Of a stretch of 64,000 nt of DNA, positions 43,556 through 53,109 are shown in pieces. The DNA is from Pisolithus tinctorius (Eukaryota; Basidiomycota; Agaricomycetes; Boletales; Pisolithaceae): the NCBI GenBank assembly GCA_024663395.1, contig JANFAH010000024.1:186001-250000 (forward strand), in the 5' to 3' direction. A model generated the notes under the pieces. That model had not been told where the DNA came from. It was given only the letters and a program-made list of their open reading frames with translations, and did no database searches. How positions within the stretch are numbered: position 1 is the stretch's first letter; every line of letters begins with the position of its first letter. The translations under genes were made by a program, and so were the position numbers.

Positions 43556-43925
43556 CCCTCCTCTCTGAAGGCCAGTGGGATGTCCCATGATAGCTTCAGA
43601 GGCTATGATGGGATATCCCACCCCCCTCCCTGGAGGCTGATGGGATGTCCCATGATAGCTTCAGAGGCTACTGTGGGACATCCCACTCCCCTCTCTGGAG
43701 GCCAGTGGGATGTCCCATGATAGCTTCAGAGGCTACTGTGGGACATCCCATCCCCCTCTCTGGAGGCCATTGGGATGTCCCATGATAGCTTCAGAGGCTA
43801 CTGTGGGACATCCCACCCCCCTCCCTGGAGACTGATGGGATGTCCCATGATAGCTTCAGAGGCTACCATGGGACATCCCACTCCCTTCTCTGGATACCAA
43901 TGGGATGTCCCATGATAGCTTTGGA
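43556..43925. repeat. 65-bp tandem repeat with internal palindrome, about 6 copies
   Basis: TGGGATGTCCCATGATAGC starts at 43576, 43641, 43706, 43771, 43836 and 43901, exactly 65 bp apart. In most units TGGGATGTCCCA and TGGGACATCCCA form a 12-bp inverted repeat around TGATAGCTTCAGAGGCTACTG-like DNA. Single relatives of the unit lie near 43110-43170. Confidence 0.95.
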
Positions 43926-44339
43926 GTCTGCAGGCACTTCAGTCAATCCCCTTTGGAGACCCATTAAGTCTATATATTTCCATAGATTTATATACCTATG
44001 AGGTCTAAACAGGTTGGGTATACCCAGCTGGGACTCCAGGGCAGCCATTGATTTCTCCTGGCATGGTGTTGATCATAAGTGTTTTGTGTTTTCCTCATGC
44101 AATTGTCCACTTGCTGATAAGATAAGCATACCATCATGATTTCAAAATCAGGAGCTACAACTTTCATTATGATGACATTGCTGTATTATCACTTGCTGGG
44201 GTATTAACACCTACTAGTGCTAGTTGTAGTAGTTGGTAGTACTGCTAGTGTAGGCTATGCTACACTTTGGTAGTTTGCATTTTTGCCTGTCGCTGACTAC
44301 AAAAAGTGTAGTACGAGTCAGAGGGCAGAAGTCACATGA

Positions 44340-44720
44340 CACCTAATCACGTGACAAGATGGGTCACGTGGTCGATGCCATAACGGTCACGTGACATGCC
44401 CCTTTCCGGGACCCATGACCCAGGTCATGTGACAGTAATTCATGTGAGGTTGAATCATGTGATGGTAAGTCACTTAAGGTTGAATCATGTGACAGTGAGT
44501 CATGTGACTTGGTACCCCAGGTCGATCAGTCACGTGCACCTAATAGGCACAAGCCGAGATCAATTGGTGATCACGTGATACGAGGCCTGAGGTCACGGGA
44601 GGGTCTGATCACGTGGTCCCAGCAGTCACGTTGCTGCGTGAATCCAGAGTCATGTGACACCACATGACTGCACCTACCCCGCATCTGGCACTATGTACCT
44701 AGCACGTGACTAACTCGCCC
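44340..44720. promoter_or_regulatory. Cluster of GTCACGTGAC-like palindromes
   Basis: About a dozen CACGTG or CATGTG words in 380 bp, often as TCACGTGA or GTCACGTGAC (for example near 44348, 44387, 44570, 44608, 44703). Many copies have CATGTGA, a C-to-T version. CACGTG is the binding core of bHLH factors; a regulatory role here is inference. Confidence 0.6.
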
Positions 44721-45435
44721 CTGAATGCTATGTGTGGCTGTGCTTCAACATGAATCATGTCACCACTCATTCATTTCTTGGCATATGCATCTGTATTTTT
44801 GCAGGTGGGATGGTCTAGGGGTTATCTACAACATGTTGAGGTATTATCCAATCAAAGTCACTGGTTGATGAGATATAAGGGGAATGGAAAAAGCGAAAGA
44901 ACATCACAGCATGCATCCCACACATAGTTTATGCAATGCTTAATACCTCAGATGCATGCCCCATGTCCCTAGCTACCTATGTAGAAAGTATCAAGTCAAC
45001 CCATCAGGAATTGAATGAACAGCACGCAAACTACACTTCCCAGATGCGTGGGAAAACTCCAAAAAGCGCAAATAAAATAGTGGAGATTTACAAAACATAT
45101 CTAAAACATTGCATTGCAGCCTCCACAGTGCTGCTACACTTACACCAATTCACCTGGAACATGGGGTGGCATGTCCTGCCATAATAACAGCAGGTGCCTA
45201 GTGATATCTGCAACTAAAAGTGTCAAAAATGCGAAATGTGCACCTCTAATCAATCAGTCCATTAGAGATTTATAGCTTTGAGATGGCCAATAAACCATTG
45301 ACCATTGTGTGCATTTCGCATTTTGTGCACAATGGCTGGGTATAGGAATACTGGGGATGATTGAAGGGAAAGGAAGTTGGCATCATCATCAGTGTCAGTG
45401 GTGATTCCATTTCATCATTGGGGGCAGCGGGGAAC

Positions 45436-46221
45436 TGTCAACATTTAACAAGGGCTAGTTAATAATAATAACCTGACGGCACGATGGTGACGGGTACTTA
45501 CTGCTGCAATGGTATGGGTGAAACCACCTGACAAGTCAGTGGTACAGATGATACCCATGACAACAGTGTAGGAAAAGTCCAAGTAGCTGTATAACACGAG
45601 CTAGATGGCTTAGGTAACAACAATAAAAAATGAAGGGAATGAATTGTTTGTCCTGAGGGATTCTGGACTGTTGGGACTAGAAGGTGAGACCCAGCGCTTT
45701 CTAGCGGTAGTGATTCGTGACGTGCATGGCGTGGTCCACAGAGTAGTACTGGTGATGCGAGTGGTGCGAGCGGTATATGTAGTTCATGCATGGCAGAATG
45801 CAAGACGTGCGGTGTAGACAAAGTGCAAAGGAAACTCGTGGTGACCTTCCGAGTGCCAAAAGGTATCATTCTGTACCTAAGTACAGGGCTTTATAGTCTG
45901 GACAAACCCAGAACCTAAGTAAGACAGGGTACAGTAAAGGAAAGCCACATGACAGTGCGTACACAGAAGACAGGCCAAAACAGAGGCCGAGGGTATACTA
46001 CAAGCACTAAAGGAATAGAGACCATGATAAGAGAAAGAGTCTGAGGAAAAACAACAACCAGAGCACAGTGGCCGCAGGTATAGCATTGCGCGAGAGGGAG
46101 CGAGGGCGTGGGAAGGTAGTGCATGAACAATGGTGAATGTGAGAGGGGAGTGGATGCAACAGTAGTCACAGAATGGTTAATGATAGGGGCTTACGCGTCC
46201 AGGGAATGCAGATTCCTCACA
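45436..46221 (-). repeat. Putative LTR 1 of a B-type gypsy element
   Basis: Starts TGTCAACAT and ends TTCCTCACA. On its right are GGGGAC (46228-46233) and a perfect 7-bp hairpin (46240-46259), both also seen next to 48772. The left edge is the less certain one. Confidence 0.5.
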
Positions 46222-46973
46222 CCTGCAGGGGACTTAGATGCTGACCGTCCCCGGTCAGCCACATGGCACAGAGGACATAAATAGCTTGCCATGTGGTGAT
46301 AGCAACGGTGTGGTGCCGAGGGTTTGAGAACACCAGATGATTCCGTGTAGAAGCGAGGCAAGCGTGGAGCCAAGGAACGCGAGGAGACCGTTGAATGCCG
46401 TGTATAGGTGTTGTAGGAATAGGTAATTTTTGAAGTACCTAGAGTTAGAAATAGTCAGTAATGATGGGCGAGTATAATTCTTGACCCAAGAGGGAGGTTC
46501 TCTCTGGAGAAATGAAGTGTAGTAAAAATGTAAAAATGCGAACTAGAAGAGAAAACTTAGCTCTGCCTGTCTAATAACTCTTGCCAGTCCTCCTGGCCCT
46601 TTGGGTACTCCCCAAAGTAACAATTCTAACTTCGAAAACTCGCCTAATTGCGAGACTAAATCACCCTGCTACTGAGGGCCTGTACATCAATTTGTTGTTA
46701 TGGTAAACTGAACTCGCGTGAACACAGCACACGTGCTTAGTCAGCAATGCAGCTGCTCGCCACTAAGTCCAGTGGTACAGTGCAATAAAAAACAAAAGAA
46801 GGAAAACAAAACAAAGGAAAGAAAACTCTCCATCCCCTGAACTCCTGACTCAGACAGCTTCTCCTAGGGAACTCGAACTCATTCCCTACAGCGTCCGGAC
46901 CGATGACATAAGCACCTCATGGCCGCTAAGTATATAATTGTTAGTGCGTGGCTCAAACCCTAATACTCTCACC
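46222..46973. other. Leader region before the zinc-cluster gene
   Basis: No gene. It holds the conserved hairpin at 46240-46259 and a TATATAATT box near 46931, 40 bp before the ATG at 46974. Confidence 0.5.
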
Positions 46974-48074
46974 ATGTCTGCCAACTGTGCCCCCCATCTG
47001 TCCCAGCTTGTATGCATGGCCACCCCCAACCCAATCAAAGTGGAGAAGACTGCATTAAAGGCAAAGTTTGTCGTTGCCTCCACAGCTCTGGTCGCTGAGG
47101 CAAGGTGCCTCCTGGATGACAAGGAGGAGCTTTGGGAGAAGAAAGTCATGTGGATGCGCCGATGGGAGGAGAGAACAGTAAGTGGGCAAGCCATCTGAGA
47201 CCCGTGGTACTGACTGTCTTCTAGGGGGAGGTGTACCCCATCGTCGAGCACAGGCAAGAACTGGGCATCGACACCAAGATAGACGCAGTGGATGGACCCG
47301 CTATCACAGAGGCCGATGAGGCCTACGAGAGGTGGGTGGCCAAGGAGATTGCACATGGAAAGGCCGATGAGGACATGTGGATGGGTGAGGAGGCTGCGCA
47401 GGCTGTCGGCGAGCAAGGTGCGAGTGTCGCGGTGCTGGTGGTGACAGAGAAGATGTCGCATGTTGAGGTTGTAGCCCAGCCAGTTCGAAAGGTGAGTGCA
47501 CGGGTTGTATGGTGGTGTGATAATGGCTGACACTGGAGTCTCAAGCGATCATGGCAGACTATTGCTGAAAGTGAGGACGAGGACAAGCCAAAGATCAATG
47601 TCCCACCCGGTTCGATTCTCCACAAGGTGCCCTGTGCGTGTTGTCTGGTCAGGAATGCCACGTGCACAGGTCCCACCAGCCGCATGTGCAATGGCTGCAC
47701 ATGGATGAAGCAAAGGTGCAAGAAGTCGACAAAGGCTGCAGGGAAGAGAGCACAGGCAGGCACATCGGTTGGTAAGTAGTGTCTTCATCTCGGGAGGTGC
47801 GGAACTAACAGTCCGCAGCCCAAGCTTCGAAGACCGTGAAGGCCGGCCCTTCCAAGAGGACTGTTGACAACAACAATGACGATGACAAGTTGGAAGTGGT
47901 TGAGAGCCATGCATGCGTGAAGGGGAAGGCACCTGTGCGCAGTTGGCTCGATGCCAGGGTCATGGCCGACCTCTCACAGTCGCTGAGGCTGCGGAGTTGC
48001 AGGCCACATACCTTTGCCTGCAGGTGCACGTCGATCAACTCACTGAAGCTCTGGAGAAGATTGGGGTAGAGTAG
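46974..48074 (+). CDS. Zn2Cys6-like gene resembling the antisense gene of element A (3' frameshift)
   Basis: Exons 46974-47177, 47225-47491, 47558-47771 and 47819-48074, with introns of 47, 66, 66 and 47 bp order and GT-AG ends. Exons 1-2 give a charged helical region. Exon 3 holds C-x2-C-x6-C-x7-C-x2-C-x6-C (CACCLVRNATC ... CNGCTWMKQRC), then a Lys-rich stretch. In exon 4 the frame from the splice site ends at 48067, but the neighbouring frame encodes a good C-terminal helix (AEAAELQATYLCLQVHVDQL) ending at 48074. So a frameshift near 47960-47990 is likely. Layout (helix, zinc cluster, basic part, helix) equals that of 2425-3478. It lies between two related putative LTRs, but I cannot prove it belongs to one element; a host gene remains possible. 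Confidence 0.6.
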
Positions 48075-48119
48075 GAACGTTTGTATCTAGTTCAGATTCG
48101 TTGCATTGTCCTATCCGCA

Positions 48120-48772
48120 TGTCAGCATGTACCATGCTAAATATACTGCTTTTCTTGCTTCTGTGCAAAGTTGCGAATGACTCGAAATGCTTGAAGATGT
48201 TCCATGGGACAGTGCGGCCGCAGTAAGATATGATGTGCGGGGTACTGCCTGACTTGTCTTCTTCTTGCGACTTTCGACTTCTCTCAACAGTAAGTCCTCA
48301 TGAATCGATCTTGATGGTAGGATGTGACAGATTCTTGAAGAGGAAGCAAAGGGACTGTTTATTGGGTAGCTGGGACAGTCTTTGTGTATCAATTGTAAGG
48401 AGATGGAAGGAGAATTGAAAGAGAAATAGATCAAGGGGTGCACACTGACTGCGTGATTGAAGAGGAAATGCGCGGGGTGGTTGCGAGGATCTGCGGTATA
48501 GGGCAGCCGAGGATGGCATCAGCAAGACTAGTAAGAGAGATAGGAGAGACGTTGTTTTGGCTATATACTTCTTCAGTGTTTTGTTATTTTTCTGGATGGT
48601 TTTGGACTTTTTGTAAGCGGTTTTTATGTTTTTTGAGCGAGGACTAGCTATCAGTAGAATCACCGGACGAAACCCAGGGTGGAATAGAGGTCTCCAGACA
48701 AAACCCAGGGTAAAACAGATAAAAGAAAATGAACTATGTCTGATATCAGGTGGATCAAGTGGTATGCTGGTC
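48120..48772 (-). repeat. Putative LTR 2 (3' LTR of element B)
   Basis: Starts TGTCAGCAT, like LTR 1, and ends near CTGGTCA at 48772. GGGGAC (48782-48787) and a hairpin (48795-48814) follow, and the pol stop of element B is at 48955, as expected for a 3' LTR. Edges are approximate. Confidence 0.45.
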
Positions 48773-48954
48773 ACCCCTGTGGGGGACTTTGAACGCTGAC
48801 TGTCCCCAGTCAGCATGGGAGAAGGAACGAGTGTAGTAGAAGAAGCCACAGGGAGGCGGGCGAGGCTGCAGAAAGAGGTATGGGTATCGTGGGAGAAGAG
48901 GGTATGGGGGAATAGTGCAATGGACAAACTGTGGATACTGGAAAGGACGGATAG

Positions 48955-51900
48955 TCAGCTGTCCGTGGAAAAAGCCTCCACATCATCATCAGTGGGGTCA
49001 TCCTCAGCTTCCTCAAGAAGGCGGTCTAGTTCTTCATCATCCAACCCAGTAATGCAAGTCATGGTTGCATGGGTTTGAGACCGCGGGTGGTAAGGAAGTA
49101 AGTGGAATGCAGCGAAGCGGAGTTTGGAGATGGAGCCATCCAACTCAGCCAGCAGGTACGAGCCCCCAGTGGTCCAACAAAGGACGACCATGGGACTGGT
49201 GTACCACAGCTTTGTCTTCCAGTTCAGTTCTTTCTCTACACGGGAGTTGTGAATGAGCACGAGGGTGCCAGGAATTAAGTTATGGTCTTTAATACAATGC
49301 TGAAAGGCGGTTTCGAACTGCTGGATAGACTGGAAGCATGCACGGAGGACATTGTCATGGACCTGGTCTAGGTCATCCTGATGCTTCTGTAACTGGCACG
49401 CATGCCAAGCAATTAGCTCTGTAGTAGTCAGCGGTGTCGCATCATCGCGGGATAGGGGTAAGAGGAAGGTAGCCTCAGCGAGATCAAATGGAAACAGCGG
49501 CTCAACACCATGCACCATGAAGTAAGGGGATAAACCTGTAGACTTCAGAATGGTGACCCGCTCAGCCCAGAAGATGGAGTGTGCAACGGTGTGCCAGCAG
49601 TGATCATCATTCTCACAGCTCTTCATGATAGCCTTGCGAACATCATAGTGACAACGCTCTACAATGCTGTTAGCCTGAGAGTTGTAAGGAGAGATACAGA
49701 TGTGACGGATATGATATTGCGCAGCTAGGGCATCTAAGGCTTGGACGAATGCGGGACCATTGTCAGTGACAATCTCAGTGAGCAGACCCCAGTGGCATAG
49801 GATGTCCTTGAAGATGAAGGATGCGAGCGCAGTACTATTTTCTGCGTGCAACATATGCCATTCGGGATATGAGGTGAGTGTGCAACGAGCCTGTACTATG
49901 TAGCAGTAGCCGCCGGCTTTGGGCATCAGCATCGTGTCAATGTGAGCTTTATGAAACAGGCCCCCTATCATGGGTACAGTGGGGGGGATATGAAGCTTCT
50001 GCATCTGGCGGATCTGGCATTCATGACAAGTGCGGACATACCACTTCACATCCTCAACAAGAAGAGGCCACCAGAAGCAAAGGAGAAGGCGCGTGCGGAT
50101 GGTGAAGACACCCTTGTGGCCGAGGTCGTCATGCGCTTCTTTGATGAGACAATACCACTTGGATTCATTGACGACTAGCTGGTGCCGTCCGTGCAGTTCT
50201 CTATGCCATAGATTGCCATCTAGGAGGAAGAAGCAGCTAGCCGAATTGAAGAAGGATGAGTACTGCACATCAGTAAGGTCAGGAGGTTGCTTGCGGGTTG
50301 CAAGAAATGCGCGGATCATTTCCATCTTCACTTTGCGTGCCCAAGCTTTCGCGGACTGCAGAATGGTAGGGGCATCAGGGGTATCGGAAGGGTTATTAGC
50401 ATCAGCAGTCGCAGGGAATGCGAGATAAAAGGATGCAGGTGGCAGGAGGCTCGCCCGATGATAAGCAGGTGGCAGTAAGGAATGCTGATCTTGACTGGGA
50501 AGTGACATAGGAGGCAGGCAGTCATTGACAACCTGCGTAGAGAAAGAATAAAAACGGTCTAGCCAATCCTCATGGTCGTCATCCTCGGGCAGGTTGAGCT
50601 CTGACCGCGGACGGCGGGACAAGCCATCAGGGCTGGCATGCCTATCTGTGGGAACATGGACGAGTTTGAATGAGAAAAGGAGGACGCCAGTGATCCAGTG
50701 ATTGATCATCGTGTTAGGCTGCAGATCTGGGTTATTTATCATACCCTTAATATACTTCGCATCTACCTCCACAGTGAAGTTAGTGAGGCCAAAGATGTAT
50801 ACGTGTACCACGCACAATGCGTGGGAGAGACCATACAACTCAAGCTTAGCTTGAGAGTAGCGGCTTTCCACTTCATTGAGGGTGATGGATCCGAAGCGAC
50901 TAGGATACCGTCTGCTGTCGTCGCCAAGCTGGTAGAGGATGTAGCCAACTGTGATGACCGAGGTGTCAACTGCTAAAATTACTTCATGACTGCACTCATA
51001 GTCAATCCTTCGGAGTGCAGGGGACTTTACAATTTCGTCCTTGAGTCGTTGCATAGCAGTGCATTGCAGTTTGTCCCATGTGAATGGTATGTCCTTCCGT
51101 GTGAGTGCGACTAGCAGCCGTGCAATCTTGGCAAAGTCTTTGATGAAGATGCGTAGCACACTGCAGACACCAAGGAAACCGTGAACCTGTGTCAGGTTGC
51201 AGCACTCTGGCCAGTTGTGGATCTTCTGCACTTTGCTTTCCTCAGGAATGCGACCTTCAAAGGTGCACTTGTGGCCAATGATCACAGTGGATGGAGCAGC
51301 TAGCACGAACTTCTTTGCCTGGACAGTGGCTCCGACGTTCTGCAAATGCTGAAGGATACAGTTAACGACTATACAGTGATTCCAGATAAATTTCTGAATC
51401 CCAGGATTCTCTGGGATAGTCTCATAGGAGCTGTCTGCGTGCTGATAGCGGGTGGTCTCGGATTTTATGGGGATGTCATCTATGAAAGGCAGGGTATGGT
51501 GTGGGATCTCATCCTGGAGAACAAATGCAGTATCTCCCTGGTATACCTGTACCGCATTCACATGACCTTGCGGCAGAGTAGTAAGCCGATGTGGTCCGAG
51601 GGGGGTACCAAAGGTGGTGAGGTCACGGGAATCCACATGAAGTGTGCGCTGGTCATACCCAGAGTAGAGGTCCATCATCGCATACACCACATATCCAGCA
51701 AAGGATTCTGTGAGGTGTTCTACGAAGGGCGGAATGGACACATCGCAGATGGTCACTGCATTCAGGGGCTGTAAGTCATGCACAAGGTGAAGAGACTTTC
51801 CATCTTTCTTTACTATGCAGAACCAGCAGGAGTGGTAAGCCGCTGTAGAAGGTTCATACATGCTGGACTTGATGTGATCTTTAATCATGTCTATGACTTG

Positions 51901-52566
51901 GGCATGGATCGTGTTCAGGATAGGGATATTGCATTGGACCCAAGGTGTGTGTGGAATCGTAGGAATCTTTACTGGTGGGAAATACCATTCATCTAGGTGT
52001 CCATGCTCTGTAATGTCCCAAGCAAATGCGAGCTCATGGACCGAAATGAGCCAAGTTACGAGTTTAAGTTCTTCTGGCCAAAGCCAATCTGCAGGGTCGA
52101 GGTCAAGTTCTGTGGCCCATTCAGCAGTGAAGTGGATGCCCAGAGCGAAGTCTGGTGGATGGGTTGGAAGTGGTTGGAGACCAGCGAGCGGGTCGTCAGG
52201 CAGGCTGCGCATGATGCAGTATTCTTCCACCATCGGGGCAGGTACTGTCCGAACCTTCTTGGCAACTGGCTTGTAAATGAGGGTGCGAACCGCAGGATCT
52301 AGTCGATAAACGCTGCTGAATGCGGCTATAGCAGAGGGGTTTAGTATTGTCTGAGTGGAAGAGAGGAAAGTGAAAGCAGGTGAGGGTATTCCAGTGGGTA
52401 TGTTCCATGGTACGGGTGCTGTGGGCGAAGAGATGTTCGTCAAAGTGAAGGCTAGGGATGAGACAGTAGGACTGAGGAATGGATAACAGCGGCTAAATAG
52501 GAAACAGGACGTCTTAGTAGGCTCTCCCCGATCATTTGGTGGATCATCGATATTCAAAAACCCCAT
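48955..52566 (-). CDS. pol: Pol of gypsy element B (RT, RNase H, integrase)
   Basis: 1203 aa, uninterrupted. RT: CIVKKDGKSLHLVHDLQPLN, DLYSGYDQRTLH, LPQGHVNA and the catalytic FIDD (LPFIDDIPIKS). RNase H: LAVDTSVITVGYIL, AKLELYGLSHAL, GLSRRPR. Integrase: zinc finger (HDDLGHKG ... CHECQ) and DDE core (HIDTMLMP, VTDNGPAF, NSIVERC). The end is acidic (LDRLLEEAEDD) without a chromodomain. The ATG at 52566 overlaps the stop of the upstream gag-protease frame by 13 nt, and a GGGTTTT slippery heptamer lies in the overlap. CpG content is normal, so it is younger than the related fragment at 36464. Confidence 0.92.
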   Translation of the reverse strand: MGFLNIDDPPNDRGEPTKTSCFLFSRCYPFLSPTVSSLAFTLTNISSPTAPVPWNIPTGIPSPAFTFLSSTQTILNPSAIAAFSSVYRLDPAVRTLIYKPVAKKVRTVPAPMVEEYCIMRSLPDDPLAGLQPLPTHPPDFALGIHFTAEWATELDLDPADWLWPEELKLVTWLISVHELAFAWDITEHGHLDEWYFPPVKIPTIPHTPWVQCNIPILNTIHAQVIDMIKDHIKSSMYEPSTAAYHSCWFCIVKKDGKSLHLVHDLQPLNAVTICDVSIPPFVEHLTESFAGYVVYAMMDLYSGYDQRTLHVDSRDLTTFGTPLGPHRLTTLPQGHVNAVQVYQGDTAFVLQDEIPHHTLPFIDDIPIKSETTRYQHADSSYETIPENPGIQKFIWNHCIVVNCILQHLQNVGATVQAKKFVLAAPSTVIIGHKCTFEGRIPEESKVQKIHNWPECCNLTQVHGFLGVCSVLRIFIKDFAKIARLLVALTRKDIPFTWDKLQCTAMQRLKDEIVKSPALRRIDYECSHEVILAVDTSVITVGYILYQLGDDSRRYPSRFGSITLNEVESRYSQAKLELYGLSHALCVVHVYIFGLTNFTVEVDAKYIKGMINNPDLQPNTMINHWITGVLLFSFKLVHVPTDRHASPDGLSRRPRSELNLPEDDDHEDWLDRFYSFSTQVVNDCLPPMSLPSQDQHSLLPPAYHRASLLPPASFYLAFPATADANNPSDTPDAPTILQSAKAWARKVKMEMIRAFLATRKQPPDLTDVQYSSFFNSASCFFLLDGNLWHRELHGRHQLVVNESKWYCLIKEAHDDLGHKGVFTIRTRLLLCFWWPLLVEDVKWYVRTCHECQIRQMQKLHIPPTVPMIGGLFHKAHIDTMLMPKAGGYCYIVQARCTLTSYPEWHMLHAENSTALASFIFKDILCHWGLLTEIVTDNGPAFVQALDALAAQYHIRHICISPYNSQANSIVERCHYDVRKAIMKSCENDDHCWHTVAHSIFWAERVTILKSTGLSPYFMVHGVEPLFPFDLAEATFLLPLSRDDATPLTTTELIAWHACQLQKHQDDLDQVHDNVLRACFQSIQQFETAFQHCIKDHNLIPGTLVLIHNSRVEKELNWKTKLWYTSPMVVLCWTTGGSYLLAELDGSISKLRFAAFHLLPYHPRSQTHATMTCITGLDDEELDRLLEEAEDDPTDDDVEAFSTDS

Positions 52567-52807
52567 TCGACTATACTTTGGTGACTATGGCAGTGCTTGC
52601 CGCACTCACAGTGTGGACAGCCCTCACACCATGGGCGCATGGGCAGAGTGTATTCACAGCCATCATTCAGGTCTCGGAGGGTGATCCGCTGTCCACCATC
52701 AGGATAATTGTTCGTTACTGCACTCATAAGGCAGATGAATGGATGTCCAAGGAGCATGTCGAAATTGGCATGTTCAATCACTTGAACCTGGAGCATGACT
52801 GGGCTGG
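52554..52807 (-). CDS. C-terminal end of gag-protease of element B, cut by element C
   Basis: The open frame encodes the last part of a retropepsin-like domain (FDMLLGHPF, then GGQRITLRDLNDG) and ends IVEWGF-stop. It is cut at 52807/52808 by the LTR of element C, so its N-terminal part should lie right of the window. Confidence 0.75.
52557..52563 (-). promoter_or_regulatory. Possible -1 frameshift heptamer of element B
   Basis: Minus-strand codons TGG GGT TTT TGA give G_GGT_TTT in phase right before the stop. Slipping back one base enters the pol frame (LNIDDPP). I see no strong hairpin just after it, and the pol ATG in the overlap offers reinitiation instead. Confidence 0.5.
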
Positions 52808-52944
52808 TGTGAGTCAAAGTGTGGAAAGCTGGTAAAAACCAAACAAATCCAACACAAAAGACAAATAAGAGCGAGTGGTGGTTTGCCTCCGCGGAACCTG
52901 GAGTGCAGAAACCTAAATGTAGGGGGGAACTTCAAGTAGAGGTG

Positions 52945-52979
52945 CTCCTGGCACAAGTCGACGACGAGTTACGCAGGAG
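52945..52979. repeat. Palindromic repeat copy (element C, left LTR)
   Basis: CTCCTG ... AAGTCGACGACGAGTT ... CAGGAG, an imperfect 35-bp palindrome. Its partner in the right LTR is at 62521-62555. Confidence 0.85.
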
Positions 52980-53074
52980 AAGACAAATGGACGACGATTG
53001 GGAAGGGGATGCTGAACAGAGTGAAGGTGTTCAGCCGAAAGTACTTGGGGGTAATGGACTTTTGATAGAATATG

Positions 53075-53109
53075 CTCCTGGCGCAAGTCGATGACGAGTT
53101 ATGCAGGAG
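53075..53109. repeat. Palindromic repeat copy (element C, left LTR)
   Basis: CTCCTG ... AAGTCGATGACGAGTT ... CAGGAG. Partner at 62651-62685. Confidence 0.85.

Larger units (their letters stand above)
42481..45435. other. Non-coding region with satellite and CACGTG-rich blocks
   Basis: No gene recognised. It contains the 65-bp tandem repeat (43556-43925), the CACGTG/CATGTG cluster (44340-44720) and an 83-codon ORF (44936-45184) of unknown nature. Confidence 0.6.

Noticed and set aside
43556..43925. Possible CRISPR-like array
   Set aside because: The whole 65-bp unit repeats, with no unique spacers, and the genome is eukaryotic; it is a tandem satellite.
45498..46169. Minus ORFs of 69-123 codons
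   Set aside because: They lie in the putative LTR 1 and show no domain; probably chance.
46860..46930. tRNA-like sequence on the minus strand (GAGTTCGAGTTCC resembles a B box)
   Set aside because: No pairing acceptor stem or convincing A box; at best a degenerate tRNA-derived piece.
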